Below are positions 1 through 7,283 of a stretch of DNA of 64,000 nucleotides, piece by piece. Within the stretch, counting starts at the first letter, position 1, and every line of letters starts with the position of its first letter. The notes beneath the pieces were generated by a model that searched no databases, was not told the origin of the DNA, and was given only the letters and a program-made list of their open reading frames with translations. The position numbers and the translations under genes were made by a program. The DNA is from a virus. The stretch lies in the IMG/VR virus record IMGVR_UViG_3300037343_000250, positions 1 through 64,000 of that record; one strand, given 5' to 3'.

Positions 1-228
1 AATTCGCCAAATGATTTTATGGTGGTATTGAAATCACAAGATATTGGTCAAATGCTTGTTACCCTTGCGCATGAAATGACACATGTTAAGCAATTTATGA
101 AAAATAATTTGTCGGCTCATTTTGACGACAAAATTCCATACATGGAACGCTGGTGGGAAAAAGAAGCATACGAGATGGAAGTTGTTATTACTAAATCGCT
201 TATAGAATATGTAAAAAATAAAACTTGA
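1..228 (+). CDS. Putative zinc metalloprotease-like protein, 5' truncated
   Basis: The frame is open to the left edge of the window, so the N-terminus is missing. The visible part carries a HEMTH motif (HExxH type, zinc-binding in metallopeptidases) within AHEMTHVKQ, followed about 30 residues later by an acidic helix with ERWWEKEAYEME. Phages often carry small SprT-like or gluzincin-like proteins of this kind. A proteolytic role is inference; only the motif is seen. Confidence 0.55.
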   Translation, partial: NSPNDFMVVLKSQDIGQMLVTLAHEMTHVKQFMKNNLSAHFDDKIPYMERWWEKEAYEMEVVITKSLIEYVKNKT

Positions 229-253
229 CAAGTTAGAATAAATACCCTACATT
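225..253 (+). promoter_or_regulatory. Sigma70-like promoter
   Basis: TTGACA at 225-230, a 17-nt spacer and TACATT at 248-253, about 30 nt before the next start codon. The same box architecture recurs before many genes in the window. Confidence 0.6.
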
Positions 254-281
254 AGAAAAGTAATGAAAGAGGAGATTTTAA

Positions 282-530
282 ATGTTTGGTGCAAAAATTG
301 GTCTTCATGTGATTAAATTCCCTTCGGGTCGTTTCGGTTATGTAGGTAGTCTTCCTACCTCTTGCTGCCGCCGCGTAAAAGCAACCATGTCGGGTATAAT
401 GGGTGGGCGAGCCATCCGCGAAGGTAAAGGACTATTTGAATACTCTTCGATGGTTTTTGGGACACAAAAAGAAGCCGTTGAACATGCAACATCGCTTGGA
501 CTTGATCCAAAACTACCAATGAAAGTTTGA
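282..530 (+). CDS. Hypothetical protein, 82 aa
   Basis: ATG preceded by a strong Shine-Dalgarno (AGAGGAG) and by the promoter at 225. The small protein has a CC pair near residue 28 and no domain I recognise. Its stop lies 2 nt before the next ORF's ATG, so the two are probably co-transcribed. Confidence 0.6.
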   Translation: MFGAKIGLHVIKFPSGRFGYVGSLPTSCCRRVKATMSGIMGGRAIREGKGLFEYSSMVFGTQKEAVEHATSLGLDPKLPMKV

Positions 531-532
531 AC

Positions 533-748
533 ATGATTCGTAAAAAAAGTGAAAATCGTGAAATTGTTTTGGACCTTACAGGGCCTGATGGTAATGCATA
601 TGCTCTAATGGGATATGCGAAAAACTTTGCAAAGCAAATCGGTATAGATCACGAGCCAATCATAAACGAAATGAAAAGTGGTGATTACGAAAATCTTGTA
701 TTGACATTTGATAGGTACTTTGGCAGTATCGTAATTTTGGAGCGCTAA
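533..748 (+). CDS. Conserved phage hypothetical protein, 71 aa
   Basis: I chose the ATG at 533, just after the upstream stop, over an in-frame TTG at 527. The protein has the pattern LTGPDGNAY...YAKNFAKQIG followed by FDRYFGSIVILE. I associate this pattern with small proteins common in large phages, but no function is known to me. It is the second gene of a three-gene operon. Confidence 0.55.
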   Translation: MIRKKSENREIVLDLTGPDGNAYALMGYAKNFAKQIGIDHEPIINEMKSGDYENLVLTFDRYFGSIVILER

Positions 749-749
749 T

Positions 750-914
750 ATGAATGCATACGAAAATAATGGTTTTGTGAATCGTGAAGAATATCTTGAT
801 TCGCTGGCAGAAGAATATGGTGATATGGTTTATGGACTTGCAGATCTACTTGGCCCAAATGAAGATTTTGATGGCTTGGTAACTACACTTGAAGATTTTG
901 CTGATATGGGGTAA
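750..914 (+). CDS. Small acidic hypothetical protein, 54 aa
   Basis: Starts 2 nt after the preceding stop. The protein is rich in Asp and Glu and ends VTTLEDFADMG. It is the last gene before the tRNA/ncRNA array. Confidence 0.45.
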   Translation: MNAYENNGFVNREEYLDSLAEEYGDMVYGLADLLGPNEDFDGLVTTLEDFADMG

Positions 915-954
915 TCTACTTTATTGTCAGTAACGAAATAATCAAGAAAAAAAA

Positions 955-1330
955 TATAGTTATTGACAACGCTGTATAAATAGACCACAATGAATACATA
1001 AGATAATAACACGCTCTTTAAAACTAACTATAAATGTTCTTAGGTTGAAAAGCCGATAATAGAAATGAAACATTGATCTTGTATGGTGATGAGCCAATAA
1101 ATCAAGATTGTAAATTTTAGTTTCATATGTGAGTTTGTGAATTCATATATGAAACTAAACATGGTACTAAGGCAAACCATGCCCTTAGTTAAATCGTCCA
1201 GCAGTGGATAGAGCCTAACACATTACACAAGTAATATAAAGTAATCACGTGAACATTTTATATTACTATCGCTGCCCTCGGAAATGTTCAGGATAATGTG
1301 TATACAGTATATCCGAGGTACAATAATATA
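955..1330 (+). ncRNA. Candidate structured RNA A (multi-hairpin, gene-free)
   Basis: There is no credible ORF here. Perfect or near-perfect inverted repeats follow one another: a 33-nt hairpin at 1076-1108; a 13-bp stem (1116-1128 with 1147-1159); a 7-bp stem (1166-1172 with 1183-1189); a 10-bp stem (1231-1240 with 1257-1266); and a 6-bp stem (1276-1281 with 1313-1318). The first hairpin recurs at 7761-7793 with a compensatory change in the stem. TTGACA and TATAAATA boxes lie just upstream near 963-983. tRNA-Ser(GCT) follows 37 nt later. Function unknown. Confidence 0.6.
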
Positions 1331-1366
1331 TGAAAATAACTATATACGATATTAAAAGTCTGAAAA

Positions 1367-1456
1367 GGAGTAGATAGCAGTCAAGGTTGGCTGGTTTGTT
1401 TGCTAAACAAAACGTAGGCAAATGTCTATTCGATTCGAGCTCGAACTACTCCGCCA
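1367..1456 (+). tRNA. tRNA-Ser(GCT)
   Basis: Acceptor GGAGTAG pairs with CTACTCC; encoded GCCA end. Anticodon loop TTGCTAA gives GCT. A variable arm (TAGGC/GTCTA) typical of serine tRNAs and a T-arm TTCGA-TTCGAGC-TCGAA are present. Confidence 0.9.
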
Positions 1457-1529
1457 AAACAATTAGATACTAAAATAAATGTTGACATGTACAAAGTTAT
1501 AAGTTGATATGTATAAAAAAATAGAATAT

Positions 1530-1613
1530 TCCAATGTAGAAGAACTGGTAAACTCATCAGACTGTTAATCTGACGCGAAAGCACTGTAGGTTCGAGTCCT
1601 ACCATTGGAGCCA
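1530..1613 (+). tRNA. tRNA-Asn(GTT) with an enlarged variable region
   Basis: Acceptor TCCAATG/CATTGGA with an encoded CCA; anticodon stem-loop TCAGA-CTGTTAA-TCTGA gives GTT. Between anticodon and T stems there are 12 nt (CGCGAAAGCACT), more than the usual 4-5 nt of an Asn tRNA. The D stem contains one mismatch. Confidence 0.85.
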
Positions 1614-1634
1614 AATATTACGTGCTATTGTATC

Positions 1635-1711
1635 GGTGCTTTAGCTCAGATGGTGAGAGCATACCACTCATAATGGTAAGGTCTTTGGTTCGAATCCAAA
1701 AAGCACCACCA
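1635..1711 (+). tRNA. tRNA with CAT anticodon (elongator Met or Ile2)
   Basis: Acceptor GGTGCTT/AAGCACC with an ACCA end; D-arm AGCTCAGATGGTGAGAGC; loop CTCATAA. It lacks initiator features. Whether it reads AUG or, after lysidine modification, AUA cannot be decided by eye. Confidence 0.85.
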
Positions 1712-1724
1712 AGTTTTTATAACC

Positions 1725-1960
1725 TAAGCAAAAAGCATATGCCACTTGCGGGATTGTATGCTTAGTAACTGCGGTATGTTCTAGCAGAGAATATCACATT
1801 CTCTGCTAGAACTTCAAAGTTTAATTATGGGGCTGTAGTTAAGTCTATAGAAATTATCTACAGGTCATAATTAAGGAGAGCTATGGTAATGCGGCTATGT
1901 AAAATAGTGTTACCTGCACAGACTTAGATTTGTGCCGTTGTCAACTACGATAGTGTTGAA
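1725..1960 (+). ncRNA. Candidate structured RNA B (multi-hairpin, gene-free)
   Basis: A 250-nt gap between tRNAs with dense stems: a perfect 15-bp hairpin with 5-nt loop (1778-1792 with 1798-1812); a 9-bp stem (1821-1829 with 1866-1874) enclosing a 6-bp stem (1833-1838 with 1858-1863); GGTAA/TTACC (1885-1889 with 1910-1914); and GCACA/TGTGC (1916-1920 with 1931-1935). No ORF. Some stems may only guide tRNA processing. Confidence 0.5.
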
Positions 1961-1972
1961 GCTATAATCTAA

Positions 1973-2046
1973 CTCTTAATAGCGCAGTTTGGTAGCGCGT
2001 CCGCTTTGGGAGCGGAAGGTCGTAGGTTCAAATCCTACTTGAGAGA
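1973..2046 (+). tRNA. tRNA-Pro(TGG)
   Basis: Acceptor CTCTTAA/TTGAGAG; anticodon stem-loop TCCGC-TTTGGGA-GCGGA gives TGG; T-arm GTAGG-TTCAAAT-CCTAC. The CCA end is not encoded (the sequence continues ACACA). Confidence 0.88.
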
Positions 2047-2151
2047 CACAGAGAACAAGATTATGAAACGTGTAGTAATGACAATAAAACTACGTTTATA
2101 ATATTGTTCTTGACGAAATGGGTAGGTGGCCGAGTGGTCGATGGCGGGAGA

Positions 2152-3162
2152 CTACATTTTAGTATCAACACCGTATTTATTATTCCATTCACTTATTCTT
2201 AATAGCAATTCATCAAGTGTTATTGATGAATTTCCTTTCTTGGAATTATTACCATCAACTCCGTTGTGTTTCATTATTCTGCAATTTGCTGGGTGTGAAA
2301 TTAAATCTGGATCAACATTGGTTTTAAATGCAAATGACACAGAAATCATGTGATCTCTAGAAACTCCATTATGGTTTGGCGTTTTATTCCTTCTCTTATA
2401 TCCATTAGGTGAATAAAATCCGTATAATTCTATCAGACCAAGATCAAATTCGCTAGGGTAATCAAAAACATTAAAAGTAAAAGATGCACGGTTCCTGTAT
2501 TCTGATAGGGTTGATATACAATTGTTGCAGTGTCTACCACAATAATTTTTAGTATAATTTCCACATTTAAGACAAGGTTTTACCTTGGTATACTCGCCTA
2601 AATATAATATTTTTGGATTGTATTTTTTGAGTTTACTAATGCACACTTTACACAAACTTGTTTTGTTATTCTTCAAAGTTGTGGAACTGGTAAATAGTTT
2701 TTTGCACTTGTTGCATTCTCTGAAATTCACATCACATATAGTAGAAAAATGTAATCTTAAAGCATTAGATATAGACAATTTAGTAGAAGAGCGATGTTCT
2801 TGGCGATTGGCACACGATTTAGAACAGAACATATTATTTCTTCTTTTGTAATCTTTGATGTTACTACATCTGTCGCAAATGTTTGGATTTTCAAAATATT
2901 TTAGTTCTCTTGATTGTCTTGTTTTTTCAAATCTCTTTGATTTTTCAAGATTTGTATCTTTGATCCCTCTTTTAATTGCTTCTGAATTCTTAATATTAAA
3001 ATCAGAACAAGATAGAGGAAAATCTGGATATTTTAATCTTAATTCATCTACAGAAGAAAAACCAAAATTTTTAATATTTTGCTTAGTTATTCTTCTACAA
3101 ATGTAACCATTGTCAGGTGAAACTAACTTTTCTGGGTATACAAATTTGCTATAAATAGTCAT
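2152..3162 (-). CDS. HNH-type homing endonuclease with zinc-finger array, inserted in tRNA-Ser
   Basis: 336 aa from the ATG at 3160-3162, preceded by GAGGAG at proper spacing; an upstream in-frame GTG lacks such a site. The middle carries repeated Cys pairs (CDRC/CSKSC, CNKC/CKVC, CLKC/CGRHCNNC), consistent with DNA-binding zinc fingers. The C-terminal part has the HNH-like pattern DHMIS...SHPANCRIM..N....K. Its stop codon overlaps the 5' tRNA half exactly at the anticodon loop, so the tRNA gene is the likely homing site. A late promoter on this strand lies at 3229-3236. Function in mobility is inferred from family and position. Confidence 0.75.
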   Translation of the reverse strand: MTIYSKFVYPEKLVSPDNGYICRRITKQNIKNFGFSSVDELRLKYPDFPLSCSDFNIKNSEAIKRGIKDTNLEKSKRFEKTRQSRELKYFENPNICDRCSNIKDYKRRNNMFCSKSCANRQEHRSSTKLSISNALRLHFSTICDVNFRECNKCKKLFTSSTTLKNNKTSLCKVCISKLKKYNPKILYLGEYTKVKPCLKCGNYTKNYCGRHCNNCISTLSEYRNRASFTFNVFDYPSEFDLGLIELYGFYSPNGYKRRNKTPNHNGVSRDHMISVSFAFKTNVDPDLISHPANCRIMKHNGVDGNNSKKGNSSITLDELLLRISEWNNKYGVDTKM

Positions 3163-3226
3163 ATGCTGGAACTCCTCTATGTTTCTAGAGTAACTGGGTT
3201 TCGTGGATGTCACCGCGAGTTACAAT

Positions 3227-3236
3227 ACTATTTATA
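3227..3236 (-). promoter_or_regulatory. Late promoter for the minus-strand endonuclease
   Basis: Read on the minus strand it contains TATAAATA, the T4-type late box, about 70 nt upstream of the endonuclease start. The same 10 bases recur inverted at 3150-3159, just inside the coding start. Confidence 0.55.
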
Positions 3237-3299
3237 AGATTGTGAAAGCCCCTCGTTGGTTCAAATCCAACCCTACCCACCAATTTTATGTGGTGTATT

Positions 3300-3540
3300 T
3301 GTATCAGAGACACTTACTTTATGCCCAGAAAAGATGCTGGTAAAACCGTTAAATGCTTTCTCAGGCTTTGCATTAAGGGTAACACATAAAAAGTACCTAA
3401 AGAATATCCTATTAGTATAAGCTATGAAGCAGCAACAGGGAACGGGGTTTCAATGACTGCGGAATGATACATCGGGGATACCCAAAGGGCCGAAAGGTAA
3501 GCAGATTAGCGACCTGCATAGGATACTTATTCACTAAATA
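3300..3540 (+). ncRNA. Candidate structured RNA C
   Basis: Gene-free stretch. An 8-bp perfect outer stem (TATCCTAT 3405-3412 with ATAGGATA 3518-3525) closes a 105-nt domain rich in purine loops. A 5-bp AATGC/GCATT hairpin precedes it. Unlike the other candidates it is followed by a protein gene, whose start lies 37 nt downstream of the outer stem, so a 5' leader or regulatory role is also possible. Confidence 0.45.
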
Positions 3541-3561
3541 ACCACAAAACATAGGTGAAAT

Positions 3562-4221
3562 ATGTCTAAACCCAAATTTATTACTTTTACTGGAATTGAT
3601 GAACATACAAACTTGTACGAGGCTTATACATTACAAAAAGAGTATCCTATTGAATGGGGAATTTTATGTAGTGAAAATCCCAAGAATAATCCGAGGTATC
3701 CTTCATTTGACTTCATAAATTACGCGCGCAAAGCGTTAGGTTCGATGTCAATTCACCTTTGCGGATCTATATCAATATCTACTTTACTAACTTCGGAAAT
3801 GCCTAGTATTTGTCATTTGTTTGATAGGGTACAGATAAATGCGATTGCTAAGAATTACAACAAAGATGCCTTGCGTAATCTTCATTATTATTATGACCTT
3901 GTAATTCAACATCGAGACCCCACAACTTTTGAGTCACCATATAGTGATTTTGGTGACTTGCTTTATGACCCATCAGGTGGTAGAGGAATTCATCCTAATG
4001 CATGGCCAACTTCTAATTCATCAGGTGACAAATTAGTTGGATATGCAGGTGGAATTTCTGAAAATAATGTCAAGGAATTAATTAGTAGTGATGCTATGAA
4101 AAATCAAAACTATTGGATTGATATGGAATCAAGTATTAGAACTAATAACTTGCTGGACATTGGTAAATGCAGAAGAATATGCGAAATTGTTTATGATTGT
4201 GATAAGGTATACGTATCATAA
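3562..4221 (+). CDS. TIM-barrel-like protein resembling phosphoribosylanthranilate isomerase
   Basis: 219 aa. The C-terminal half has the pattern GYAGGISENNVKELI followed by YWIDMESSIRT and a helix. This resembles the phosphate-binding end of TrpF-type barrels (G-AGGI..ENV, D.ESG.R). The N-terminus FITFTGIDEHTN would fit a first beta strand. A real isomerase role in a phage is doubtful; I propose fold similarity only. tRNA-Ser(TGA) starts right after the stop. Confidence 0.4.
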   Translation: MSKPKFITFTGIDEHTNLYEAYTLQKEYPIEWGILCSENPKNNPRYPSFDFINYARKALGSMSIHLCGSISISTLLTSEMPSICHLFDRVQINAIAKNYNKDALRNLHYYYDLVIQHRDPTTFESPYSDFGDLLYDPSGGRGIHPNAWPTSNSSGDKLVGYAGGISENNVKELISSDAMKNQNYWIDMESSIRTNNLLDIGKCRRICEIVYDCDKVYVS

Positions 4222-4222
4222 A

Positions 4223-4314
4223 GGAAATATGGTAGAGTCTGGCTTATTGCACTCGCCTTGAAAGCGAGAGGGGGTGAAAGCCCCCCGTGGGTTCGAATCC
4301 CACTATTTCCGCCA
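4223..4314 (+). tRNA. tRNA-Ser(TGA)
   Basis: Acceptor GGAAATA/TATTTCC, encoded GCCA; anticodon stem-loop CTCGC-CTTGAAA-GCGAG; long variable arm GGGGG-TGAAA-CCCCC type. Its variable loop (GTGAAAGCCCC) matches the remnant in the split tRNA-Ser at 3241. Confidence 0.92.
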
Positions 4315-4391
4315 AAATACAATAAAATTCGGTAATACATGTTGACACGAAAAGTTTAACATGGTACATTGTATTAAGAAGTAATAATCGT

Positions 4392-4468
4392 GGGCCAGTA
4401 GCTCAATTGGTTTGAGCAATCCCCTCATAAGGGAGAGGTTGTAGGTTCAAGTCCTACCTGGCCTACCA
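4392..4468 (+). tRNA. tRNA with CAT anticodon (second elongator-type)
   Basis: Acceptor GGGCCAG/CTGGCCT with an encoded ACCA; loop CTCATAA; T-arm GTAGG-TTCAAGT-CCTAC. The outermost anticodon-stem pair is mismatched. Met or Ile2 identity is unresolved. Confidence 0.85.
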
Positions 4469-4504
4469 TTATTACTTATTAGTATTAAAATTTAGGAGTT
4501 TCTT

Positions 4505-5191
4505 ATGAGTCAAGTTTGGGATGCACTTGTCGGTATTCAAGATAGGTTAGTTCAAAGATTTGAATCTGATGGACATGAAGTATTTGAAAAAGGCATGGCG
4601 CAGTTTAATAAACCAAACTGGGTCAATAGAGTATGGATCAGCGAAAACTATCGTCGCGCACACGTTGATGTAGTAGATGTTAGAGATACAAAAGGTCTTT
4701 GGATGATGCATTGTTGCATATTTCCACACCTACACAATAATGGCCCCATTTTCGGTCTTGATGTAATTGCAGGCAAAAATAAAATTACTGGATTTTTTCA
4801 TGATTATTCTGCAAGCGTAGATACTGAACATGAAATGATTGTCAATTTTGGTGAAGAAGTTGATAGTTTAGAATGGCGAAAGAAACGCGATCTACCAGAT
4901 TGGGCAAAAGCTATTTTTAGCCCCCATATGATTGCAGCAGGTAATGTAAATAATACAGAAGAGATTGATCAGATTGTAGAAGTCAGTTACAAAAGCATAG
5001 ATAAATATCTTTTGGGTATAGGAAAAACTAACGATACATCTGATACAATTTCGGTGCAAGAAGCACAAAATCGCTACGCCTATTATCAGAAGCAAAACCC
5101 ACATACACCTAAAACAATGGTTAGTTTGGGATTGTCCGAAGAAGATGTGAAAACATTTATACAAGAATGTCTTTTTCCAGAAATTAAATAA
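4505..5191 (+). CDS. pcyX: Ferredoxin-dependent bilin reductase, PcyX-like
   Basis: 228 aa. It would reduce biliverdin IXalpha with electrons from ferredoxin; in the PcyX family the product is phycoerythrobilin. The reductase core pattern is visible: PHLHNNGPIFGLDVIAG, then DLPDWAKAIFSPH, and a C-terminal NPHTPKT...SLGLSEEDV...CLFPEI. His69 and Asp86 are 17 residues apart, like the His88/Asp105 pair of PcyA. The position of the PcyA catalytic Glu holds Asp (D55 or D58), a trait reported for PcyX. PcyX is known from marine phage metagenomes thought to infect alphaproteobacteria. The partner enzyme, heme oxygenase, is encoded at 17757. It sits between tRNA genes with its own Shine-Dalgarno (TTTAGGAG). 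Confidence 0.85.
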   Translation: MSQVWDALVGIQDRLVQRFESDGHEVFEKGMAQFNKPNWVNRVWISENYRRAHVDVVDVRDTKGLWMMHCCIFPHLHNNGPIFGLDVIAGKNKITGFFHDYSASVDTEHEMIVNFGEEVDSLEWRKKRDLPDWAKAIFSPHMIAAGNVNNTEEIDQIVEVSYKSIDKYLLGIGKTNDTSDTISVQEAQNRYAYYQKQNPHTPKTMVSLGLSEEDVKTFIQECLFPEIK

Positions 5192-5260
5192 GATGTTGAC
5201 AACACTAAGAACTTCGTTTAATGTAATTGTAAGTTGCATAAAACCTAAAGGAAATATGAC

Positions 5261-5470
5261 ATGAAACGCAAGACAATTGAAGTCGGTAAGTTATTGAATG
5301 CTGCTAATGCTGCACTGTCTGCAAAAGATAGCACTGCGGATGGGCGCGAAGCGGTATGTGCAATGATTGAGTATGTTTTGATGGATACTAATAACTATGC
5401 AGGATTTCGGTATCTGAATACAGATGAAATTCTTGGTAACGGTTCAAGGCGAAGTTATTTTACAAAATAA
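5261..5470 (+). CDS. Conserved phage hypothetical protein, 69 aa
   Basis: TTGACA at 5195 and a clear AAAGGAAAT ribosome site precede it. The sequence EYVLMDTNNYAGFRYL...GSRRSYF recalls small proteins seen in many large phages. Function unknown. Confidence 0.55.
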   Translation: MKRKTIEVGKLLNAANAALSAKDSTADGREAVCAMIEYVLMDTNNYAGFRYLNTDEILGNGSRRSYFTK

Positions 5471-5482
5471 CTTCAAAAAATT

Positions 5483-5745
5483 GTAGGAATTACCACTAAT
5501 CATATGCGGAGAGCTTGACCCAACTCGTTGATGCGATTATGCAATTCCTACCTGCTAGAGACAATTGGTCCCTCTCTAGACAGTTTGCGGCATTGGTTTT
5601 TCAAACCAAAGAAACGGATTAGATTCCCATATGCCGCTCTAAACAATATCTGAGTTATTCGAGACATATTGGCCTTAAAATCAATGGAACGCATTGTGGA
5701 TTAGCTACCATGTATTGCTTGTATACCTAGACGGTAACTTGGAGG
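5483..5745 (+). ncRNA. Candidate structured RNA D
   Basis: Gene-free. Stems: a 9-bp GTAGGAATT/AATTCCTAC (5483-5491 with 5543-5551), CTAGAGA/TCTCTAG (5555-5561 with 5573-5579), and TTGGTTT/AAACCAA (5593-5599 with 5603-5609). tRNA-Thr follows. No ORF and no similarity I can place. Confidence 0.45.
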
Positions 5746-5763
5746 CGCCATTTAAACTAACAC

Positions 5764-5838
5764 GCTGATGTGGCCGAATGGTAAGGCAACTGATTTGTAA
5801 TCAGTAGATTGGGAGTTCGATTCTCTCCATCAGCACCA
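5764..5838 (+). tRNA. tRNA-Thr(TGT)
   Basis: Acceptor GCTGATG/CATCAGC, ACCA end; anticodon stem-loop ACTGA-TTTGTAA-TCAGT gives TGT. Confidence 0.92.
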
Positions 5839-5858
5839 AAAATTAAGATACGACATGA

Positions 5859-5893
5859 GCCCCTTACGCATATTCTACTAATGTCTTTGTGGT
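5859..5893 (+). repeat. Diverged 35-nt repeat, copy 1
   Basis: GCCCC-TTACGC...CTACTAATGTCTTTG matches 6105-6140 at roughly 80 percent, with one inserted base and mostly transition differences. Each copy follows a tRNA, which suggests a conserved RNA element rather than chance. Confidence 0.55.
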
Positions 5894-5933
5894 TTGACCG
5901 ATTGATAATAAGAATATAAATACAGGGGTGTGG

Positions 5934-6000
5934 TACTAATTGGAAAAATGCGGGTCTCCAAAACCTTGCGACGCGGGTTCAATTCCCGCTGCTCCTGCCA
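5934..6000 (+). tRNA. tRNA-Trp(CCA), short and with a weak D-arm
   Basis: Acceptor AGGGGTG pairs with TGCTCCT including three G-T pairs; encoded GCCA; loop CTCCAAA gives CCA; T-arm GCGGG-TTCAATT-CCCGC. Only 67 nt including CCA. The D-arm (GTACTAATTGGAAAAATGC) does not form a normal stem. Confidence 0.7.
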
Positions 6001-6018
6001 TAAATAGTAGATAATAAT

Positions 6019-6094
6019 GGGGTATTAGCTCATCTGGGAGAGCGCTATGTTTGCAACGTAGATGTGATCGGTTCGAGTCCGATATACTCCACCA
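6019..6094 (+). tRNA. tRNA-Ala(TGC)
   Basis: Acceptor GGGGTAT/ATACTCC, encoded ACCA; anticodon stem-loop CTATG-TTTGCAA-CGTAG gives TGC; regular D- and T-arms. Confidence 0.93.
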
Positions 6095-6104
6095 AAATTA
6101 ATAT

Positions 6105-6455
6105 GCCCCCTCACGCCTATCCTGCTAATGCCTTTGCAGTGAAGCGCATCACGAGGAGTAAACGCAGAAAATGGATCGTTCTGTTTATAGGATTTAAAAT
6201 CGGTCTGGTGAAGAAAACACTTTAACATATCCAACACCTTCGACTGTAGGCAAGTCGAAGGTGTTGCTATCATAACTAGGAGAATCATACACCAACAATA
6301 ACGGTGTATCGACTATGACGGTTAAGCCATACAGTTAGTTAATTTGTAGCGTCTAATCCCATAGACAGCAAACGGCGGTGCGGCTGATTTAAATCAGCGT
6401 TAAATCTCGAAGCGCACCTTAATGATAATGTGTGCAGCCTGCTACAAATTAACTA
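6105..6455 (+). ncRNA. Candidate structured RNA F, including repeat copy 2
   Basis: Begins with the second copy of the 35-nt repeat (6105-6140). It then has a 14-bp perfect hairpin with 7-nt loop (6232-6245 with 6253-6266) and a 15-bp perfect outer stem (6336-6350 with 6441-6455) closing a 90-nt domain. No ORF: the minus-strand open frame at 6025-6288 covers tRNA-Ala and is not coding. A promoter and tRNA-fMet follow immediately. Confidence 0.6.
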
Positions 6456-6486
6456 TTGACAAACTATTATAATTAGTGTATAAATA
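6456..6486 (+). promoter_or_regulatory. Overlapping early and late promoter before tRNA-fMet
   Basis: TTGACA 6456-6461, a 17-nt spacer, then TATAAATA 6479-6486, which serves both as a sigma70 -10 box and a T4-type late box. Confidence 0.6.
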
Positions 6487-6516
6487 ACTATACAAACGCT
6501 ATTTTATATGTATCAT

Positions 6517-6593
6517 TGCGGGATAGTGCAGTCTGGTAGCTCGTCAGCCTCATAAGCTGAAGGTCGTAGGTTCAAATCCTACTCCCGCAACCA
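6517..6593 (+). tRNA. Initiator tRNA-fMet(CAT)
   Basis: Very close to bacterial initiators: TCTGGTAGCTCGTCAGC-CTCATAA-GCTGAAGGTCG, T-arm GTAGG-TTCAAAT-CCTAC and 3' CCCGCAACCA. Position 1 is T opposite A72, whereas E. coli has an unpaired C1-A72. Confidence 0.88.
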
Positions 6594-6639
6594 TAATACG
6601 CTGATTAAGTCCGTTCAGTTTACGGTATGAATCAATAAG

Positions 6640-6870
6640 AAATATGTTTGTGTGTACAGATATATTCCAATAGGTGCAATTCCTAAAATCGGCTCCAAAT
6701 CAAAGGACTGTCCATTGTCCTCCTGTAAAGGTCCAGTGAAGTATTGGATAAGATATGTGGTAAAAGTCGCATTTTATTAGTAGCAGCATATCTAAAAGAA
6801 AAGAGGCCACTGGTAGGCTGTTGTAAGTAACGGTCTAGGGTGTCAGGCCCGAAATACCTGACAAAGATAC
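6640..6870 (+). ncRNA. Candidate structured RNA G
   Basis: Gene-free. Nested stems CCAGTG/CACTGG (6733-6738 with 6808-6813) and GATATG/CATATC (6752-6757 with 6787-6792), then TGTCAGG/CCTGACA (6841-6847 with 6857-6863), ending 7 nt before a tRNA-like element. The minus-strand open frame here (6683-6943) runs through these stems and the tRNA-like end and is rejected as a gene. Confidence 0.45.
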
Positions 6871-6961
6871 GTTCAGCATTGGTTAGGTTTAACTGGTTTG
6901 CATTAACACAGGCGTCATGATGCACAATCCAAGTGGGGTTCAATTCCCCCGCTGAACACCA
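6871..6961 (+). ncRNA. tRNA-like RNA without a recognisable anticodon arm
   Basis: Perfect 7-bp acceptor GTTCAGC/GCTGAAC with an encoded ACCA, and a T-arm GGGG-TTCAATT-CCCC. In place of D- and anticodon arms there is TTGG/CCAA enclosing TGCAT/ATGCA with a 16-nt loop. This resembles the tRNA-like domain plus P2 helix of tmRNA more than a tRNA. It could be a degenerate tRNA. Confidence 0.5.
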
Positions 6962-7086
6962 ATAGAATTGTTCGATAGCCTTAAAGATTGTGATTATATT
7001 GGCTTTATGCCATCAAAATTATTGTGGGCGAAAACACAAAAAGGTGTTGGAAGTTACCACTATTTTAGAAAGAGAGGCAAACACAA

Positions 7087-7245
7087 ATGAAACTTGTAAG
7101 TGCTAAAAGAACACACAATCCAGAAACGTTCGGTGCAGAGCTGGAAGTAACTTTGCGAATTCCTTTTGAGATCAAAGAGCAGACAAAAGATACTGAGTTT
7201 TTTGAAAAAATCGGAAGAGAATTGTTTCATTTGCTAGATAATTGA
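7087..7245 (+). CDS. Small hypothetical protein, 52 aa
   Basis: ATG after AGAGAGG. Sequence MKLVSAKRTHNPETFGAELE... with a predicted beta segment EVTLRIPFEI and an acidic C-terminus. No known family. Confidence 0.4.
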   Translation: MKLVSAKRTHNPETFGAELEVTLRIPFEIKEQTKDTEFFEKIGRELFHLLDN

Positions 7246-7254
7246 AAAAATGTG

Positions 7255-7283
7255 TTGACAACATCTTAATCTTCTACTATATT
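7255..7283 (+). promoter_or_regulatory. Sigma70-like promoter
   Basis: TTGACA 7255-7260, 17-nt spacer, TATATT 7278-7283, followed by AAAGGAG and the ATG at 7315. Confidence 0.65.

Larger units (their letters stand above)
2120..3282 (+). pseudogene. tRNA-Ser gene split by an inserted homing endonuclease gene
   Basis: The 5' half (2120-2153) has acceptor GGGTAGG, a serine-type D-arm and the 5' anticodon stem GGAGA followed by CT. The 3' half (about 3240-3282) has part of a variable arm (GTGAAAGCCCC), T-arm GTTGG-TTCAAAT-CCAAC, acceptor CCTACCC and ACCA. The acceptor halves pair perfectly. Between them lies 1.09 kb, almost all of it a minus-strand endonuclease ORF with its promoter. The 3' anticodon stem (expected TCTCC) and the 5' variable stem are absent, so about 15 nt seem to have been lost. 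The insert has no room for a group I core, so I call a disrupted gene, not an intron. Confidence 0.75.

Noticed and set aside
1426-1614. Minus-strand ORF of 62 codons with a GLEPT-like start
   Set aside because: It is the reverse complement of tRNA-Ser and tRNA-Asn; such tRNA shadows commonly give this peptide.
2152-3240. Group I or group II intron in tRNA-Ser
   Set aside because: The insert is filled by the minus-strand ORF and its promoter, leaving no space for a ribozyme core, and the 3' anticodon stem is missing so exact splicing could not restore the tRNA.
6025-6288. Minus-strand ORF of 87 codons
   Set aside because: It runs across tRNA-Ala and the 14-bp hairpin of RNA F and has no ribosome site; the RNA signals explain the sequence better.
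6683-6943. Minus-strand ORF of 86 codons
   Set aside because: It overlaps the paired stems of RNA G and the tRNA-like element; no start signal.
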